Source: a virus. Taken from it: a DNA stretch of 39,500 bases. Below are positions 1 to 12,000 of the stretch, piece after piece. Both the position numbers and the translations under genes were made by a program. Numbering within the stretch: position 1 is the first letter of the stretch; each line of letters opens with the position of its first letter. The stretch is from positions 1 through 39,500 of the IMG/VR virus record IMGVR_UViG_3300022602_000215. One strand, 5' to 3'. The notes below the pieces were generated by a model. It had not been told where the DNA came from, searched no databases, and saw only the letters and a program-made list of their open reading frames with translations.

Positions 1-83
1 CCTTTAAGTGGATTCCAAGTCCCGGAGTTTTCTACGTATGTGACTCCTAGGCCGTATCTAGCTGCTGCATTAGGTATAGTCAT
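1..83 (-). CDS. 5' end of a further tail-fibre-block gene (partial, runs off window)
   Basis: An ATG on the minus strand at 83 opens a frame that stays open to the window edge and gives 27 residues beginning MTIPNAAARYGLGVTYVENS. It starts three bases after the stop codon of the upstream fibre gene, the same tight spacing as the rest of this block, so it is probably co-transcribed with it. Too little is present to name a product. By position it should be another fibre or adhesin component, but that is inference only. Confidence 0.55.
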   Translation of the reverse strand, partial: MTIPNAAARYGLGVTYVENSGTWNPLK

Positions 84-86
84 ATA

Positions 87-1253
87 TTAGATTTGAAACC
101 AGAAGTCGCCAGGGTTGCCTGAGCCGTTAGTGGGTAAACTTGTGCTTACTGTTTTTTGACTTCCCAGCCAAGGTGCAGTGTTACCATTAGTAATAGCATT
201 TTGCACAGAAGCCATTGTTGCGACCTGTGCTGTATTAGTAGCTGCAACAGCAACGTTAGGGGCTGTTGGAACTCCAGCAAATGTTGGACTATAGCTTGGA
301 GCTAATGGGGCTACAGCAGTGGCGATACTGTTATCAGCGTACTGTTTTGTAACAACGCCCAATGCGCTAGATGGGTTCAGCGCAACAGTGATTTCGCCCG
401 TTGTGCCATTTACGTTTAACACGTTGGTCAAAGTACCCACAATGTTTGCGTACAAACTAACGTTGGCATTGTTTCTGTTATTGATTAGCGATGTGTTTGA
501 ACTTGTTGTAAAAATATTCAAGTTCTGATAACCAACACTGATATTACCATAGAATGTGCTATTAATGTCATTACGAGCATAGTTGATAGCAGCAATATTA
601 CCCAACTGTTGTGCGTTCACCGCAGTGCCGTAGAACAAGTTATTTGCTTCTGCACACAGAGTAATACCAGGACTAATTGTGCTAAAGCCAGAGACTGCAC
701 TAGCACTACTCAATACAAAAGGTTGATCGAATGCAACAATAGCACTGACGTTATTGTTTGTGTAAAATTTGATGACTGTGTGAGTACCACCCACATTGTC
801 TGTTACGTCTTCAACAATTGCACCACTGACTCCATCAGGAGCTTTGTACGCAGGTCCAATCACTGACCATCCAGTGCCATTGTACATATTCAACTGGAAG
901 TTTGTGCTGTCCCACCACTGTGTACCTACCAACGAAGTGATAGGTGCTGAGGCAGATACAATGACTGGGCTAACTGGAATAAATGTTGTGCCAGTATAAA
1001 TCTTTAACAAATGTGTGTTCAGGTCATACCACAACTCGCCCTGCAATGGATTTGTAGGAGCTAATGTGTTAGCAAAGTTTTGCAACAACTTGATAAAGTT
1101 TTCGTTTTGGTATTGGCCATACAAGGGGTAGTTTTTACCAAACAGATCCAAGTCAGTGGCATTCAGCCCAGGGTTAATATCTGGACCGTCTGCTGTACCG
1201 TCTGGGATAGTGATTAAAACTTCACCTGTTGTTTTATTAATTGTATATGCCAT
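87..1253 (-). CDS. Tail fibre protein
   Basis: A 388-residue virion protein, probably part of a tail fibre used in host recognition. The N-terminal part (about residues 1-130) has the pattern common in fibre proteins of T4-like marine phages: an opening with TTGEVLITIPDGT, then a segment with NFIKLLQNFANTLAPTNP followed by GELWYD, and later GTQWWD and GTGWSVIG. These Trp-containing short repeats resemble stacked beta modules. Near residues 325-355 there is a PTFAGVPTAPNVAVAATNT-type segment ending in ATMASVQNAI, a short repeat typical of phage fibre shafts. The C-terminus ends in GDFWFQI. No catalytic motif is seen. It is the third gene of a fibre-type cluster that follows the giant baseplate gene on the minus strand. 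The fibre role is a family-level judgement; the receptor is unknown. Confidence 0.75.
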   Translation of the reverse strand: MAYTINKTTGEVLITIPDGTADGPDINPGLNATDLDLFGKNYPLYGQYQNENFIKLLQNFANTLAPTNPLQGELWYDLNTHLLKIYTGTTFIPVSPVIVSASAPITSLVGTQWWDSTNFQLNMYNGTGWSVIGPAYKAPDGVSGAIVEDVTDNVGGTHTVIKFYTNNNVSAIVAFDQPFVLSSASAVSGFSTISPGITLCAEANNLFYGTAVNAQQLGNIAAINYARNDINSTFYGNISVGYQNLNIFTTSSNTSLINNRNNANVSLYANIVGTLTNVLNVNGTTGEITVALNPSSALGVVTKQYADNSIATAVAPLAPSYSPTFAGVPTAPNVAVAATNTAQVATMASVQNAITNGNTAPWLGSQKTVSTSLPTNGSGNPGDFWFQI

Positions 1254-1258
1254 TTGTA

Positions 1259-1906
1259 TTATCCAATGCTACTCAAGTTTGTTAGAGTTTGAATACGGAC
1301 TGTGTAGTCAATTTGAATAAGTCTGTTTAGAGATTTCTGAACTGGGTGGAAGATAACGTGTGTCAACATTGGACCAGTGGTTGTTAGGCCACTTGTACCG
1401 TCAGTACTACGACCAAATAGACCCAACTCGTCAAATGTGTATGTGTCAGTTAGAGTTTGACTGTTATCGAACGCACTTTGTCCAGCTGGCTCGCCGTAGT
1501 CAAGCAAGCAGCTAACAAGAATATCTGTATAGACTGTGCCAGGAACGTGACGAACTTGAATGTAGTTCTGTGTAGGATTACCGTTCGCAGCGGCAGTATC
1601 GTCAACTACTTTACTGTAGGTAGCGCTGTACAAGTTACTGCTTTGTCCAGTAGTGTTTGGAGGCAAGTATGTAATAACACCTGTTGGGTCAACGCTAGTA
1701 CCGCCGTTGCCAAAGTGCATTTCGTAGATATAGTTTTGCTCTTTGTTAGCCAACATATAGGCCAATGCAGCACTGATGTTTTCATAGTGGATAGCATTGC
1801 CTTTATTGACAAGAACTTCCCCAGTTGTTGGGTCAGTGATTTTTATGTGTCCTCTTACGTAGATGCCACTCAAATCATCTGGTTGACGGATTGTGTCTTT
1901 GCTCAT
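1259..1906 (-). CDS. Virion structural protein of the tail-fibre/baseplate block
   Basis: A 215-residue protein that I do not recognise as a T4 gene. It opens with MSKDTIRQPDDLSGIYVRGH and a segment GHIKITDPTTGEVLVNKGNA, which reads like the ITDP.TGEVL strands common in phage structural proteins; the rest is rich in Thr, Asn, Tyr and Gly with no signal peptide, membrane segment or catalytic motif. It lies between two fibre-like genes, five bases upstream of the next start, and has its own exact late promoter octamer (minus strand, 1931-1938), so it is made late and is probably a virion part, for instance a connector between baseplate and fibre. The ATG at 1906 is chosen because a late start about 19 bases upstream would give a normal short leader. 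Confidence 0.65.
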   Translation of the reverse strand: MSKDTIRQPDDLSGIYVRGHIKITDPTTGEVLVNKGNAIHYENISAALAYMLANKEQNYIYEMHFGNGGTSVDPTGVITYLPPNTTGQSSNLYSATYSKVVDDTAAANGNPTQNYIQVRHVPGTVYTDILVSCLLDYGEPAGQSAFDNSQTLTDTYTFDELGLFGRSTDGTSGLTTTGPMLTHVIFHPVQKSLNRLIQIDYTVRIQTLTNLSSIG

Positions 1907-1930
1907 TGTGTTATTTCTCTGATTATTGTA

Positions 1931-1938
1931 TATTTATA
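1931..1938 (-). promoter_or_regulatory. T4-type late promoter octamer TATAAATA
   Basis: The minus strand reads TATAAATA exactly, the late promoter element recognised by T4 gp55-type sigma. In T4 the element lies at about -13 to -6, which would put the start near 1925 and give a 19-base leader before the ATG at 1906. It sits just after the stop codon of the upstream gene. Confidence 0.75.
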
Positions 1939-1941
1939 GGG

Positions 1942-2991
1942 TCAAATTCTGCCTACTACTACTTCTATGATTCCGATATCAGAACCAGAATGGGTACCCA
2001 AAGCCTTGCCAATTACTGTACCAATTTGCGGATCATTAGATGCCATTGCCACTCCTGGGAATGTGCTAGTCACCATCAAATCTCCGCGTTTTACTGTGCC
2101 CATAACCTGACAAGGAACTCTGCCCTGTAGTGCAACAGATACCCCATCAGCCAAGCTGTTCATCAAGTACGCAGGATCTGTAGAAACTACACCCGCTACT
2201 CGTGGATCATTTGCTCGTGTACTGATAGTGACTTCTGTTTCGTCGCCAAAAATCACAACAGTTCCCGGAGCATATTCAGCATCGCTTTGATATTTTTCTG
2301 CCAAGTCAGCGTATTGTGCCTGAGTTGATTTACCAAAAATGTTGTTAAACCAGTAACTTGTTGACCCGATGTTAACTGTAGTGTTTGCGTTTGGTACAAG
2401 TCCACCAGTCACAGTCACAGTGTTGTGTACTGCGTTTACAGAATATAAGTTATTGAACCAGTTAGTGCTTGTGCCCAAGTTAGCCGTTGTGTTAGCAGAT
2501 CCAGTGACTATGCCAGTTGTAACTGTGTTTGCAGTGATTGCGGCAGTAGTCACATTTGAATGCATCGCATTGGCCGAGTACAGTGTGTTGAACCAAGCAG
2601 CAGTAGTACCCAAGTTGGCAGTTACGTTAGATGTAGGAACAATAGTACCACTCAGATTTATGTTTGATGCTACGTTGGCATTAGTAACGATGATGTTACT
2701 GAATGTCAGAGCCGCAGCGGCCTGTGAAAATATCAAGTTACCACCAATTGTCACATCCGACGAAGTTGTTACAGTAGTTGCAGTAATTGCCCCGCTGTAC
2801 AGCGACCCCACAGACAACGCCCCAGATATTGTACCAGATCCAGCTGTGATGCTGGTTAAAGTACCAGAGCTAAGATAGGATTTGATAGAAGACGCTGTAA
2901 TGTGCGCAGTTACCCCTGCGGTTTCTACGGGAATCAGCGTAGTGTCTAGAACGGTACCTTGTAACGGTAAACCTGTAATTGTAATTGTCAT
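1942..2991 (-). CDS. Tail fibre/adhesin protein with chaperone-like C-terminal domain
   Basis: A 349-residue fibre-type protein. Residues about 1-120 are a Thr/Ser/Val/Ile-rich, low-complexity beta shaft. Three spaced repeats follow near residues 125, 169 and 207, each of the form N[LI]G(T/S)xxxWFNxxY/F. The C-terminal 135 residues start with AQYADLAEKYQSDAEYAPGT and hold VAGVVSTDPAYLMNS, VALQGRVPCQV and GDLMVTS. This YADLAE..GTVV layout is frequent at the ends of fibre proteins in T4-like environmental phages and resembles the Peptidase_G2/intramolecular-chaperone type of domain that trimerises the shaft and may cleave itself off; the autocleavage idea is inference. A late-type octamer lies 22 bases upstream of the ATG. 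Confidence 0.7.
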   Translation of the reverse strand: MTITITGLPLQGTVLDTTLIPVETAGVTAHITASSIKSYLSSGTLTSITAGSGTISGALSVGSLYSGAITATTVTTSSDVTIGGNLIFSQAAAALTFSNIIVTNANVASNINLSGTIVPTSNVTANLGTTAAWFNTLYSANAMHSNVTTAAITANTVTTGIVTGSANTTANLGTSTNWFNNLYSVNAVHNTVTVTGGLVPNANTTVNIGSTSYWFNNIFGKSTQAQYADLAEKYQSDAEYAPGTVVIFGDETEVTISTRANDPRVAGVVSTDPAYLMNSLADGVSVALQGRVPCQVMGTVKRGDLMVTSTFPGVAMASNDPQIGTVIGKALGTHSGSDIGIIEVVVGRI

Positions 2992-3012
2992 TTTAAATCT
3001 CGGCCTTTTCTA

Positions 3013-3020
3013 TATTTATT
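3013..3020 (-). promoter_or_regulatory. Late-type promoter octamer AATAAATA
   Basis: The minus strand reads AATAAATA, one base from the T4 late consensus. The distance to the ATG at 2991 (start near 3007, leader about 16 bases) matches the other late promoters of the window. It directly abuts the stop codon of the giant upstream gene. Confidence 0.6.
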
Positions 3021-6000
3021 TTAAGTCAGTCCCTTAAGGAACACGGCTTGCGCTGTAGAAGAACCTTCTAGGCCAGAACCGTCAGTAACAGCATTAGCAT
3101 TTGCACCCGCTGTTGTCAAGATATTACCAAAGTTGTCTGTGATAACATCACCCAAATTATCCACTAGTGTTTTAGGAGCACCAGGACTTGCGTTCAACCA
3201 AGTAGTTGTGTGTACTGTGTTTCCGCCTGGAATCAGCTCATTAATACCACAATCGACAACCTTAGTTCCAGCTAAATGAACTAACGGAGCGCCAGTTCCA
3301 TCAGTTGCTCTACGGAACTGATACAGTCTGTTGTGTGCAGTGTCCAAGCCCCAGAATATAATCTTTTCACCATTAATATAGACTTGTCCAGGAATCAATT
3401 TAGACAAGTTTGGTGCACTCAATGCTGCTGCATTTGCAACAAAGATATTGCTATCTGTGATGTTCAAATTAGCAGTCAGTGTGGTCTGATGTGTTGCGCT
3501 GACCCCGTAGTACTGTGGCCAGTGTGCTGTGTTGTTTGCGCTTACATTGGCATTCATATTGTGTACAACACGATATGTAACGACCTGTGTATTGTTGTTG
3601 ATACCAGTAGAAACTACCATATTCAGACTGTCAAATGTTGCTCCAGGAACAAGTTCTTCTGGTGCGTGACTGCTGTAGGTATCATAATACATACCACCAT
3701 CTATAGTAGAACCTTGATTAGTTCCAGTGTAGGTATTCTGAACAATAGTATCCAAGTAAGTTGGGTTATTGAAGTCATAGTATTTCAACGATACATTAGC
3801 GCCCGCTGGAATAGTTGGCACATTACCGCTGAGAATCATTCTCCAAGTATCAACTTCAGTAATGTTCAAAATATACTGTTGACTTGTATCAACATCTACC
3901 AAGAAGATAGATTGACCGCTGGCATAGTTGTATTTTGTAAAATCAACCAAATTTTGTGTTGTTACTTGTTGGAACGCACGTGACTGTGTTGGAGTTACGT
4001 TCAAGTTTGCAGTGTTAGCAGACAAATAATATCCGTCAGTAACGTCAAATGAACCCACAACGTTTACCAATGTCATAATGTTACCAGTACTTGTTTGATA
4101 CACAGTACCGTAAGCGCCAGAAGTTGCTTGAGTAACAATGTTACCAGAGTAAACAACCGCAGAGTTTGACAGATTCAAAGTCACTGTTGGAATTTGAACG
4201 TTAGAACTGTAGATAGCACGAGTGTTTGACCAAGTGTAAATCAAATTACTGTTGAACACTGATGTTTCTGCTTCATACCCAACACCAGTGACACTGACCC
4301 CCGGATACTTGATACCAGTCATTAACTGAGAAAAATCTTTTGCTGGCATATCTGCTGTGGGCTGATAGTATGCACTGATACGATCTGTGGCTGTGACAAA
4401 ACTGTTTGCATTCAACAATGTGTATTTTGTATAGTCAAATACATTGCTGACAGAAATTGGTCTTGTGTTAGCATCTGAACCATTTACCAAGATGTTGCCA
4501 CCTCTGCGAATGAAGTTCGAAGTCAGATTACCCACAGTGATAATTTTAGAATTACCGCTCACAGACAAGACTCGTGCGTTTGCAGTAGTATTTGCCTGAG
4601 TAATGTATTGACCCACACTGACAGAGGCTGCATTTGCCAATGTCAAAATTGCAGAACTGTAAACATTAGCAGTTGCCTGATATGCTTGTCCGTTGTAGCT
4701 CACTATGCTGCTGTTAGCAACAGTGATATTTGGTTGCCAAGTGACAACGTTGCTGGTATAAGAAGTTCTATCAAACTTGATAGTAGTAGAAACATTACGA
4801 ATAGTGTTGTAACTACGGTTCAAGAACTGTGTATAGCTAGTTGTACTGGTTAGATTTGTTGATAGGTTTGCTGCATCACTAAAGATATAGTCTGTAGTAT
4901 TGAATGTACCAACAGCATCAATCAAGGTCACAGTATTTCCAGTACTTGCTGAATATACAGTACCATATGCCCCAGTGTTTTGCTGAATAATGATATTACC
5001 AACATAGACTGTGACGTTGGCAAACGTGTCTAGTTGTGTAGTTGGCACACTGTCAACCTGATAGTGATTCACAAGTTTTGCATAGCCCACTGCTCCACTA
5101 CCAGTACCGTTGATAAAGATAGTTGGCTGGCTTGTATAGCCTTTACCTGGATTGATAACTTCAAAACTTTCAATGCCGCCAGTATCAAAGTTCACAATGG
5201 CTGCTACGTTAGCACCAGTACCACCGCCACCAACAACGCTGACTGTTGGAGTCAATACGAAACCAAAACCTGCGTTAGCAACGAATACGTCACCGATGCC
5301 ATAGGTATAGTTGTTGTACCACTGATTGTACTGTGACAATGTGCTCAACCAAGTACTGTCAAGAGCATTAGTGCCGTTTGGACTGCGATATCCGTTGATA
5401 TCTGCGATGTAGGTACTTGGAATATCAAAGTCAGTGCTGTCACCATAATACTCATCATTACCCTGATAGTCAATCAAGTAATCTCTGATACTTGTTCTAT
5501 AAGGTTTAACTTCGTTGATGTAGCTTTCGTAGTAGCTTTGGTTGTCTGGGCTATAACTTGCAGGTTGGTCCAAAGTCTTGAACTTGTGCAAGATGCTGAT
5601 AAAGCTGGTTTTGAATACCCAATCAACGCTTGGCTGTTCTGTCAGGATGTAGTTAATCAAGAAGAAAAACATCTGATTGAAATAACCAGACAATGTGTTG
5701 ATAAAGATATAGTCTTTGATGGCATTGAATATAATGCGAATTTCATTTGCTGCTACGTCAGTGGTATACAAGTTGCTGTTCAACTGTATAGTACCATTTT
5801 GTATGCCCACAATGCTAGTTGTTAAGTCGCTGTTGACACGATAGACTGCGAATTCACCTGAACCATTGTTCAATACTTTTACAGTATTGCCCACAGTCAA
5901 GGTCAGTGTAGAAACATCTGCTGCTGTGGCAACAACATAGGTTGGCAACACGGTGCTGTCATAGGTACTGTCGTACCAATCAGTCTTACTCCAGTAGAAT

Positions 6001-9000
6001 GGAGTATAGTAACTTTGTGTGGCTGACAATACCCAAGCACTGCCGCTCCAAGAATACGTAGTCCAAAGACCCTGTTGTGTCTCGTCTGCCAATACCAATA
6101 CAGTATAGCCAGTTATCAGACCAGCAGTTTCTACATAAGTCAATTGTGTATAAGTGCTGACTTGTATGTCATACGTAGTTGCGCTGGGCAATTCTGCTGA
6201 TGCATACAATGGGCTAATATTGAATTCTTCTACAATAGGATACTGAATTAGCACAGCATTTACATATTCTACCCAGTTTTTCAACGCTGCCATTCTGTCA
6301 ACAAACACTGTCTGACTTGGGTTGTTGCCAAGACCAATACGTGATTGTGGGCTTAGACTTGCGCTTGGCACCACTAAGCCATTAGCGTCGATGCCGCTTA
6401 GACTGTCGATCATTTTCTCAACTATTCTTGCTGGGATAGTGCTGCTTGCATTGCCCTCTTGAACAAGTTGATACTCGCTATGAATAATATGTGTGTTACG
6501 AATTGTATCGTAATCAACGTGCAAGACTGTGCTATTGCCACTCAATGAGTTGCTGATACCGTGTAGACTGATAGTGTCGTCACGAATCACTGCTGCATAA
6601 GCAATGTCTTGTGCCTGTGGATTCTCAATCACGTCCTGAATAGTGCTGATTGTGTTGCGATGTACACTGTCTGGTTCAAGACTGTTTTTGCCAGTTACCC
6701 AATAGTAGTAAGTGCTTTTTGCAAGTTTAGTACTTGGGTTGATTGTTGTTTCAACTATATAAGCACTGTTGTCTGCGTATAAAGGAGTACCCAAACCAGT
6801 GTAGGCGCTAGGAGGAACATCGCTTGCGACCCATTCACAGACCTGTACTTGACTACCAGGGAACATTTTGCCCCAGTTGTTAGCACGATAAGTCAAGTTG
6901 CCTTGTTCATAGTCAATATAACGTAGAACTCCGGTATTCCACCAAGTCTTGGTGACTTGTTCTGGGCCCCAGTGATAGTCTAAATTGAATGCAAGATTTG
7001 GAGTACCGTCGATACCACCAATGCTGTTGTACACAGCTGGGTCGTAGGCAGTGATGAAGTCCAAGTCTTCTTGCGCTGCGCCCAATACTTTGCCTTTTGC
7101 AGGATCAATGTAGTCTAAGTTTGTAGTGATGACCTGAGTATTGACATTGTACAAATACAATCTGCTGATACTGTCAATATCTACTTTATTGGTTTCTTGT
7201 GCTACAATGTCCCAACCAACGTTGCCGCTGAAGTTGTTGTATGTGTAGAATGTACCTGCATTTGTTATGCCAGTGTATACTCCGCTAACTGGATCTTGTT
7301 GTACGTGATTGCTGTCGCCAGGAGCTCCAACAATCATAGTATTGCCATTCATAGCAACGCTGTAACCAAACTGATCATGTGCGCTGAGACTGTTGTTTTG
7401 TAGTCGTTGAACAAGCACATATTGATCTTGTATGTTGCCACTCAATCCACCCTCAACTAGACCATAGACGTATACTACACCAGAGCCTTCAATTGTGTCA
7501 ATGAACACACTGTTAGCTTGGTCGAACGTAGTCAACGACAAGTCAAATGTAGTTGTATTTTCAGTGCTGCCACCGTTGGCAGAGATAACCAATGTAGAAC
7601 TATCTGTGCTAGATGCAATCTGAGCACCAAACTGACTTACATCTTCTGTGCCAGGGTGTTTTAGTGATTGTACTGTAGTGAATACATTCAGACCCAAATT
7701 GGCTGCTGCGTTACCAGCGCCTGGTCCAATAATCAATTTCTGATATGGTGTAACTACATTGCTTGTGATGGTCAATGCACCGTAGCCCTGTGCTACAGCA
7801 GTGACCCCAGCAATGTTGGCACTGTTGATATTCTGTGCTGCTGTGATTACATTACCCGCAGTGAATGTAACTGAAATACCATTGATTCTAATAGTATCGC
7901 CTGAGCTAATAACAGGATTATAATTAGTACCAGTAATCGTACCATAAGCTGCTCCCTGATTTACATAGCGATAAACGATACCGCTGAAATATCCAGGAGC
8001 ACTGTAACCTGGACTTGCTACGTAAACATCTGCATCGTTGCCAGAGATCCAAGTAGTTGTACCAAATGCTGCTCCGCTGGTTGGGTTTGGACTTGTCAGA
8101 GTTTCTAACAATTGGAACTTGTTAGTTTCTACAGCAATCAAACTGCCCACGACAGGAGCGTTTGTGAATGTGATTGTATTAAAGCCACGAGTAAAGCCAG
8201 TAGTAACAATGTTGCCGTTGACTGTGACTCTGCTAGTGCTACCGATAGTATATGTTGTTGTATAAGTAGTACTATTGGCAATGAATGCTTCGATGCTACG
8301 ATCAAATACATAGACTGCGCCAGCTGCTGTTACCCCATTGACTGCCTGATATGGGGCGCTGACTGCAACCTGATTACCAGTGCTTGTTGTTTTGACGTTG
8401 TAGCCAAACTGTGATGCTGCACTACTGCCAATACTAATAGTATTAGCGTAGGTATAGTAGCTGGTTGCATTTGATTGATAGACGTATACGTTACCTGCAT
8501 TTGGAGCTGCAACATATAACCAAACGCCGTCAGCACTAGCACTGATGCTTGCACCATACAAGTCACCCACGTTGCTAGAACTTGGGCTGGACAGTGTTTG
8601 TATCCATGGGAAGCTGGCATTGCCATTGAACTGATGTATGTGTACACGACCATATTGTGTTGCACCGTCACCTGGGTTACCAATATACAACAAGTTGCCT
8701 GCTGTATCTAAACTTGCACCAAACTTAGTGCCACCGTTGTGTTGTCCAATATTAGCAACCAATGTAAATGTGTGGTTGTTTGCAACGTTTGATACAAATG
8801 CGTATACATTGCCTGTGTTTAGTAAAGGGCTACTTGCTGCTGCAAATGCACCGTTGGCGCTGATTGTGCTGACTGTACCAAAACCAGTACCAGTGGCATA
8901 GCTGTTGGCATCTAGTTGCATACTTGTGTTAAAGATGCTGACGTTACCAGACCATGGGCTAGATTTGTTGTATACTACCCAACCATTTGTCTGTGCATCG

Positions 9001-12000
9001 TTGTCTACCCATAACTTGTCGTTGTCTATCCAACCGTGTGGCGGAGTAATGGTGTTTAGGTCTGTGGCATTTTGAATACGAACACTTTGTAGCTTGTACA
9101 GTGTACCAGTTCCAGCAATAGTGATTGCTTGCTTGACCTGATCTGCTGCTTGTCCGTAGAATACTACGCTAAAATTGTACGCATCCACAACATTGTAGAC
9201 ACGATAGAAAGCGTTTACACGAACATCAAAACTTTGTACAGCAACAATATCGCCGTAGGCAACACCGTGTGGTTTGTTGGTTGTAACTACGCCAATGTTG
9301 TCAACAGAGTATTTGACCTGTATAACGTTTACATCAGTTTCGTTTACACGATAAACGTTCCAGTTACCTGTTAAATCTTTTGCGCTCCAGACAGTAGATC
9401 CAATGCCAAAGCTATCGATATTTGCGCTTAGGTCAGCAATGTTTGCTGTCAGGTCAAATACAGTAGCGTCTACGTCATTGATGTTGACATAGCCAGCAGT
9501 TTGGATGTCATTCTTGTAGTTACTGCTTGCATCACGATTTACGTAGATGTTTGGAGTATAGTCACCCTCAGTCTTGTACAACTGATTTGGCTGTACACCA
9601 ATGATACCAGTGATGCTAGATCCATTATTTGGCAATAGAGTGAATGTAACTGGATCACCGTTGAATGTGCCTTCAGTTAAGATTAGGTCAACGCTGCGAT
9701 TATTGTCAAGCGCACCGTATTCACCAACACGCATAGCCCATTCTTCATAGACATTAATATCGCTGGTAACACCGTTTACACCAGTAGCAGTAAATGCGTT
9801 GATGGCATTCATTGTACCTTTTTGACGAATATAGCCTTGATAGAACTTGGCCTGTGTTACTTCATCAATACCAAATTCTGTCAGATATTGACGTGGTTGG
9901 AAACCAATTGCGCTGTCACTGTACAAGTGGAAATCGCCCAACAACTCTGGATTATCAACGTCATTGAATCTGTTGAATTTTTCTGCGTTGTAGCTAAAGT
10001 TAGGCAACAGGCCTGTTTTAAGTTCTTGCGTTGTAAGCTGTGCCCACTTAGTAAAGTCAAATGTTGTTGCCGCAGGAATGTCTTGCAAGGCTGTGTAGTT
10101 ATTGCTCTTATACTTGACGATTGTGCCCATCAAGTAGTCAGTGCCCTGTTGCCAAGCATCCACTGTGGTGTTGTTGAATACGAATCCAGGAGGATTCATA
10201 GCACCAGTCCAAGAACCAGTTTTCTTACCAACAAGTTTCAGACGATACTGTCTGTTGCCAAGTTCTGGCACATAGATAACGTCATTGAAAATGTCTTCGT
10301 TGTCAAAGATCATCACGTGTTCAAATTCAACCAGACTTAGTTTAGCCAAGCCCAGTGTTTGACCAGCATTCAGTGTAAGATTACATGTATTGCCCGTAGC
10401 TGTGTTTTGTCTGTTAACACTCATCTGACTATATTTGATGATATTATAGCCAGTGTCAAGCACACAACTTTCATTGACTTGATTTAGGATTTGATCCACG
10501 ACACCGGATTTTGTGAACAAGGTCAAATGATTCAATACTGGGCTAAGAACAATAACGCTGCTCGAACCCCAGCCCTGCTGCGCCCAAGTCATAAATTCTT
10601 TGACGCTCAATAACCAATCACGTTGAGTGCCCAAATCTGGATCAGAGTCTGTGAATTTGAAGCCAACACCACGCAAGTAACGTTGATAGCTGACCAAGAA
10701 GTCTACAACTTGTTGACGAGTAGTGAACTCGTAACCATAAGGGATAGTTACTTTGTATTTTTGATAATCCTGATAGATTACCGCAGAGTCTTCTAACACT
10801 GGTATGCTATAGCTCTTGTTATTTGCCAGACTTGGGATAATTGTAAAGTAGGGCGCTGTGTTATCATAGCCGCTTACTGTGTATCCATTGCCAGTTCTCT
10901 CTACAATAACTGCACTGTAAGTAACAGTGCTGACAGGAGTAGATTTGTATAACTCAATGCTGTAACTCTCGTTAGGAATTACAACGCCGTTGTTTTTACT
11001 TGTTGGACTACTTTGTTCAGCAATAACTTGTATAAAGCTCTGGTCAGTAAAACCTGCCATTTTGTATGCAAGCTGAATAGAAACGTTTTCCAAATAGCCG
11101 TTCAACTTGGTGCTTGGGTCAATGCCCTGGCTGCGTAGGTAGTCTGCGATCCAGTTTAAGTATCCAGCGCCACGAGCAATTTCGTAGCCCTCATAGTCTG
11201 CGTCCACTACACCGTTGATATCAACATCTAATGGGCTGACACGTTGCAGAGTTTCGTCAAAGATGGCCTGACCCAGATCAGCATTGTAATAGTAGCCACC
11301 GATGTCCATCAATGTACCAAAATAGAATGCTGGTTTAGCCAAAGCCAATGCCTGTTGGAATGCGAATGGAAAATCGCTGCTGCGTCTCCAAGCTGTTTCA
11401 ACTGGGCCTTGGTCACCAATTTTGAAATCACCGCTGGCATCACGTTGATTGAATGTTTTGACCAGAATGTCTGCTGGTGCTAGTAGAACACCAGTGTAGT
11501 CTACTGGAATAATTTTTTGTAAGCCAGGACGAACAAAGCGTTGATCGACATAGGGGCTACCACCGTTCCACACAATACCCGCAGCCATATCGTCCCAAAG
11601 AACCATGTTACCGCCAGTGTATGGTGCAGAACCATAACGTGCTTCCCACCAGCTGGGCTGCTCAGTAAGACCGATCATTTCCCAAGGATTAGTATGTGGG
11701 CGGTCTGTGTCATAGAAGTATTTGTAGATGGCTCTCCAGTAGCCCGGCAATTTAGCACCGTTAACTGTGTCAACAAACTTACCATAGTTCCAAGTAAATT
11801 CATTGCTGGAAACAAAAGTAGAGTTTGTGATGTAATCAACACGATTAGAGCCTACCCAAGTCAAGAAACTATCTGTAAGCAACTGAGTAAATTCACTGTT
11901 GCTGTACTCTGTGGTTCTGAACTTGCCTGGCAAGTAATCATAGATATCAAGAATGTTTTTAGCCTGATTGACTTTGATGTTGTTGTAAACACGTTTTTCA

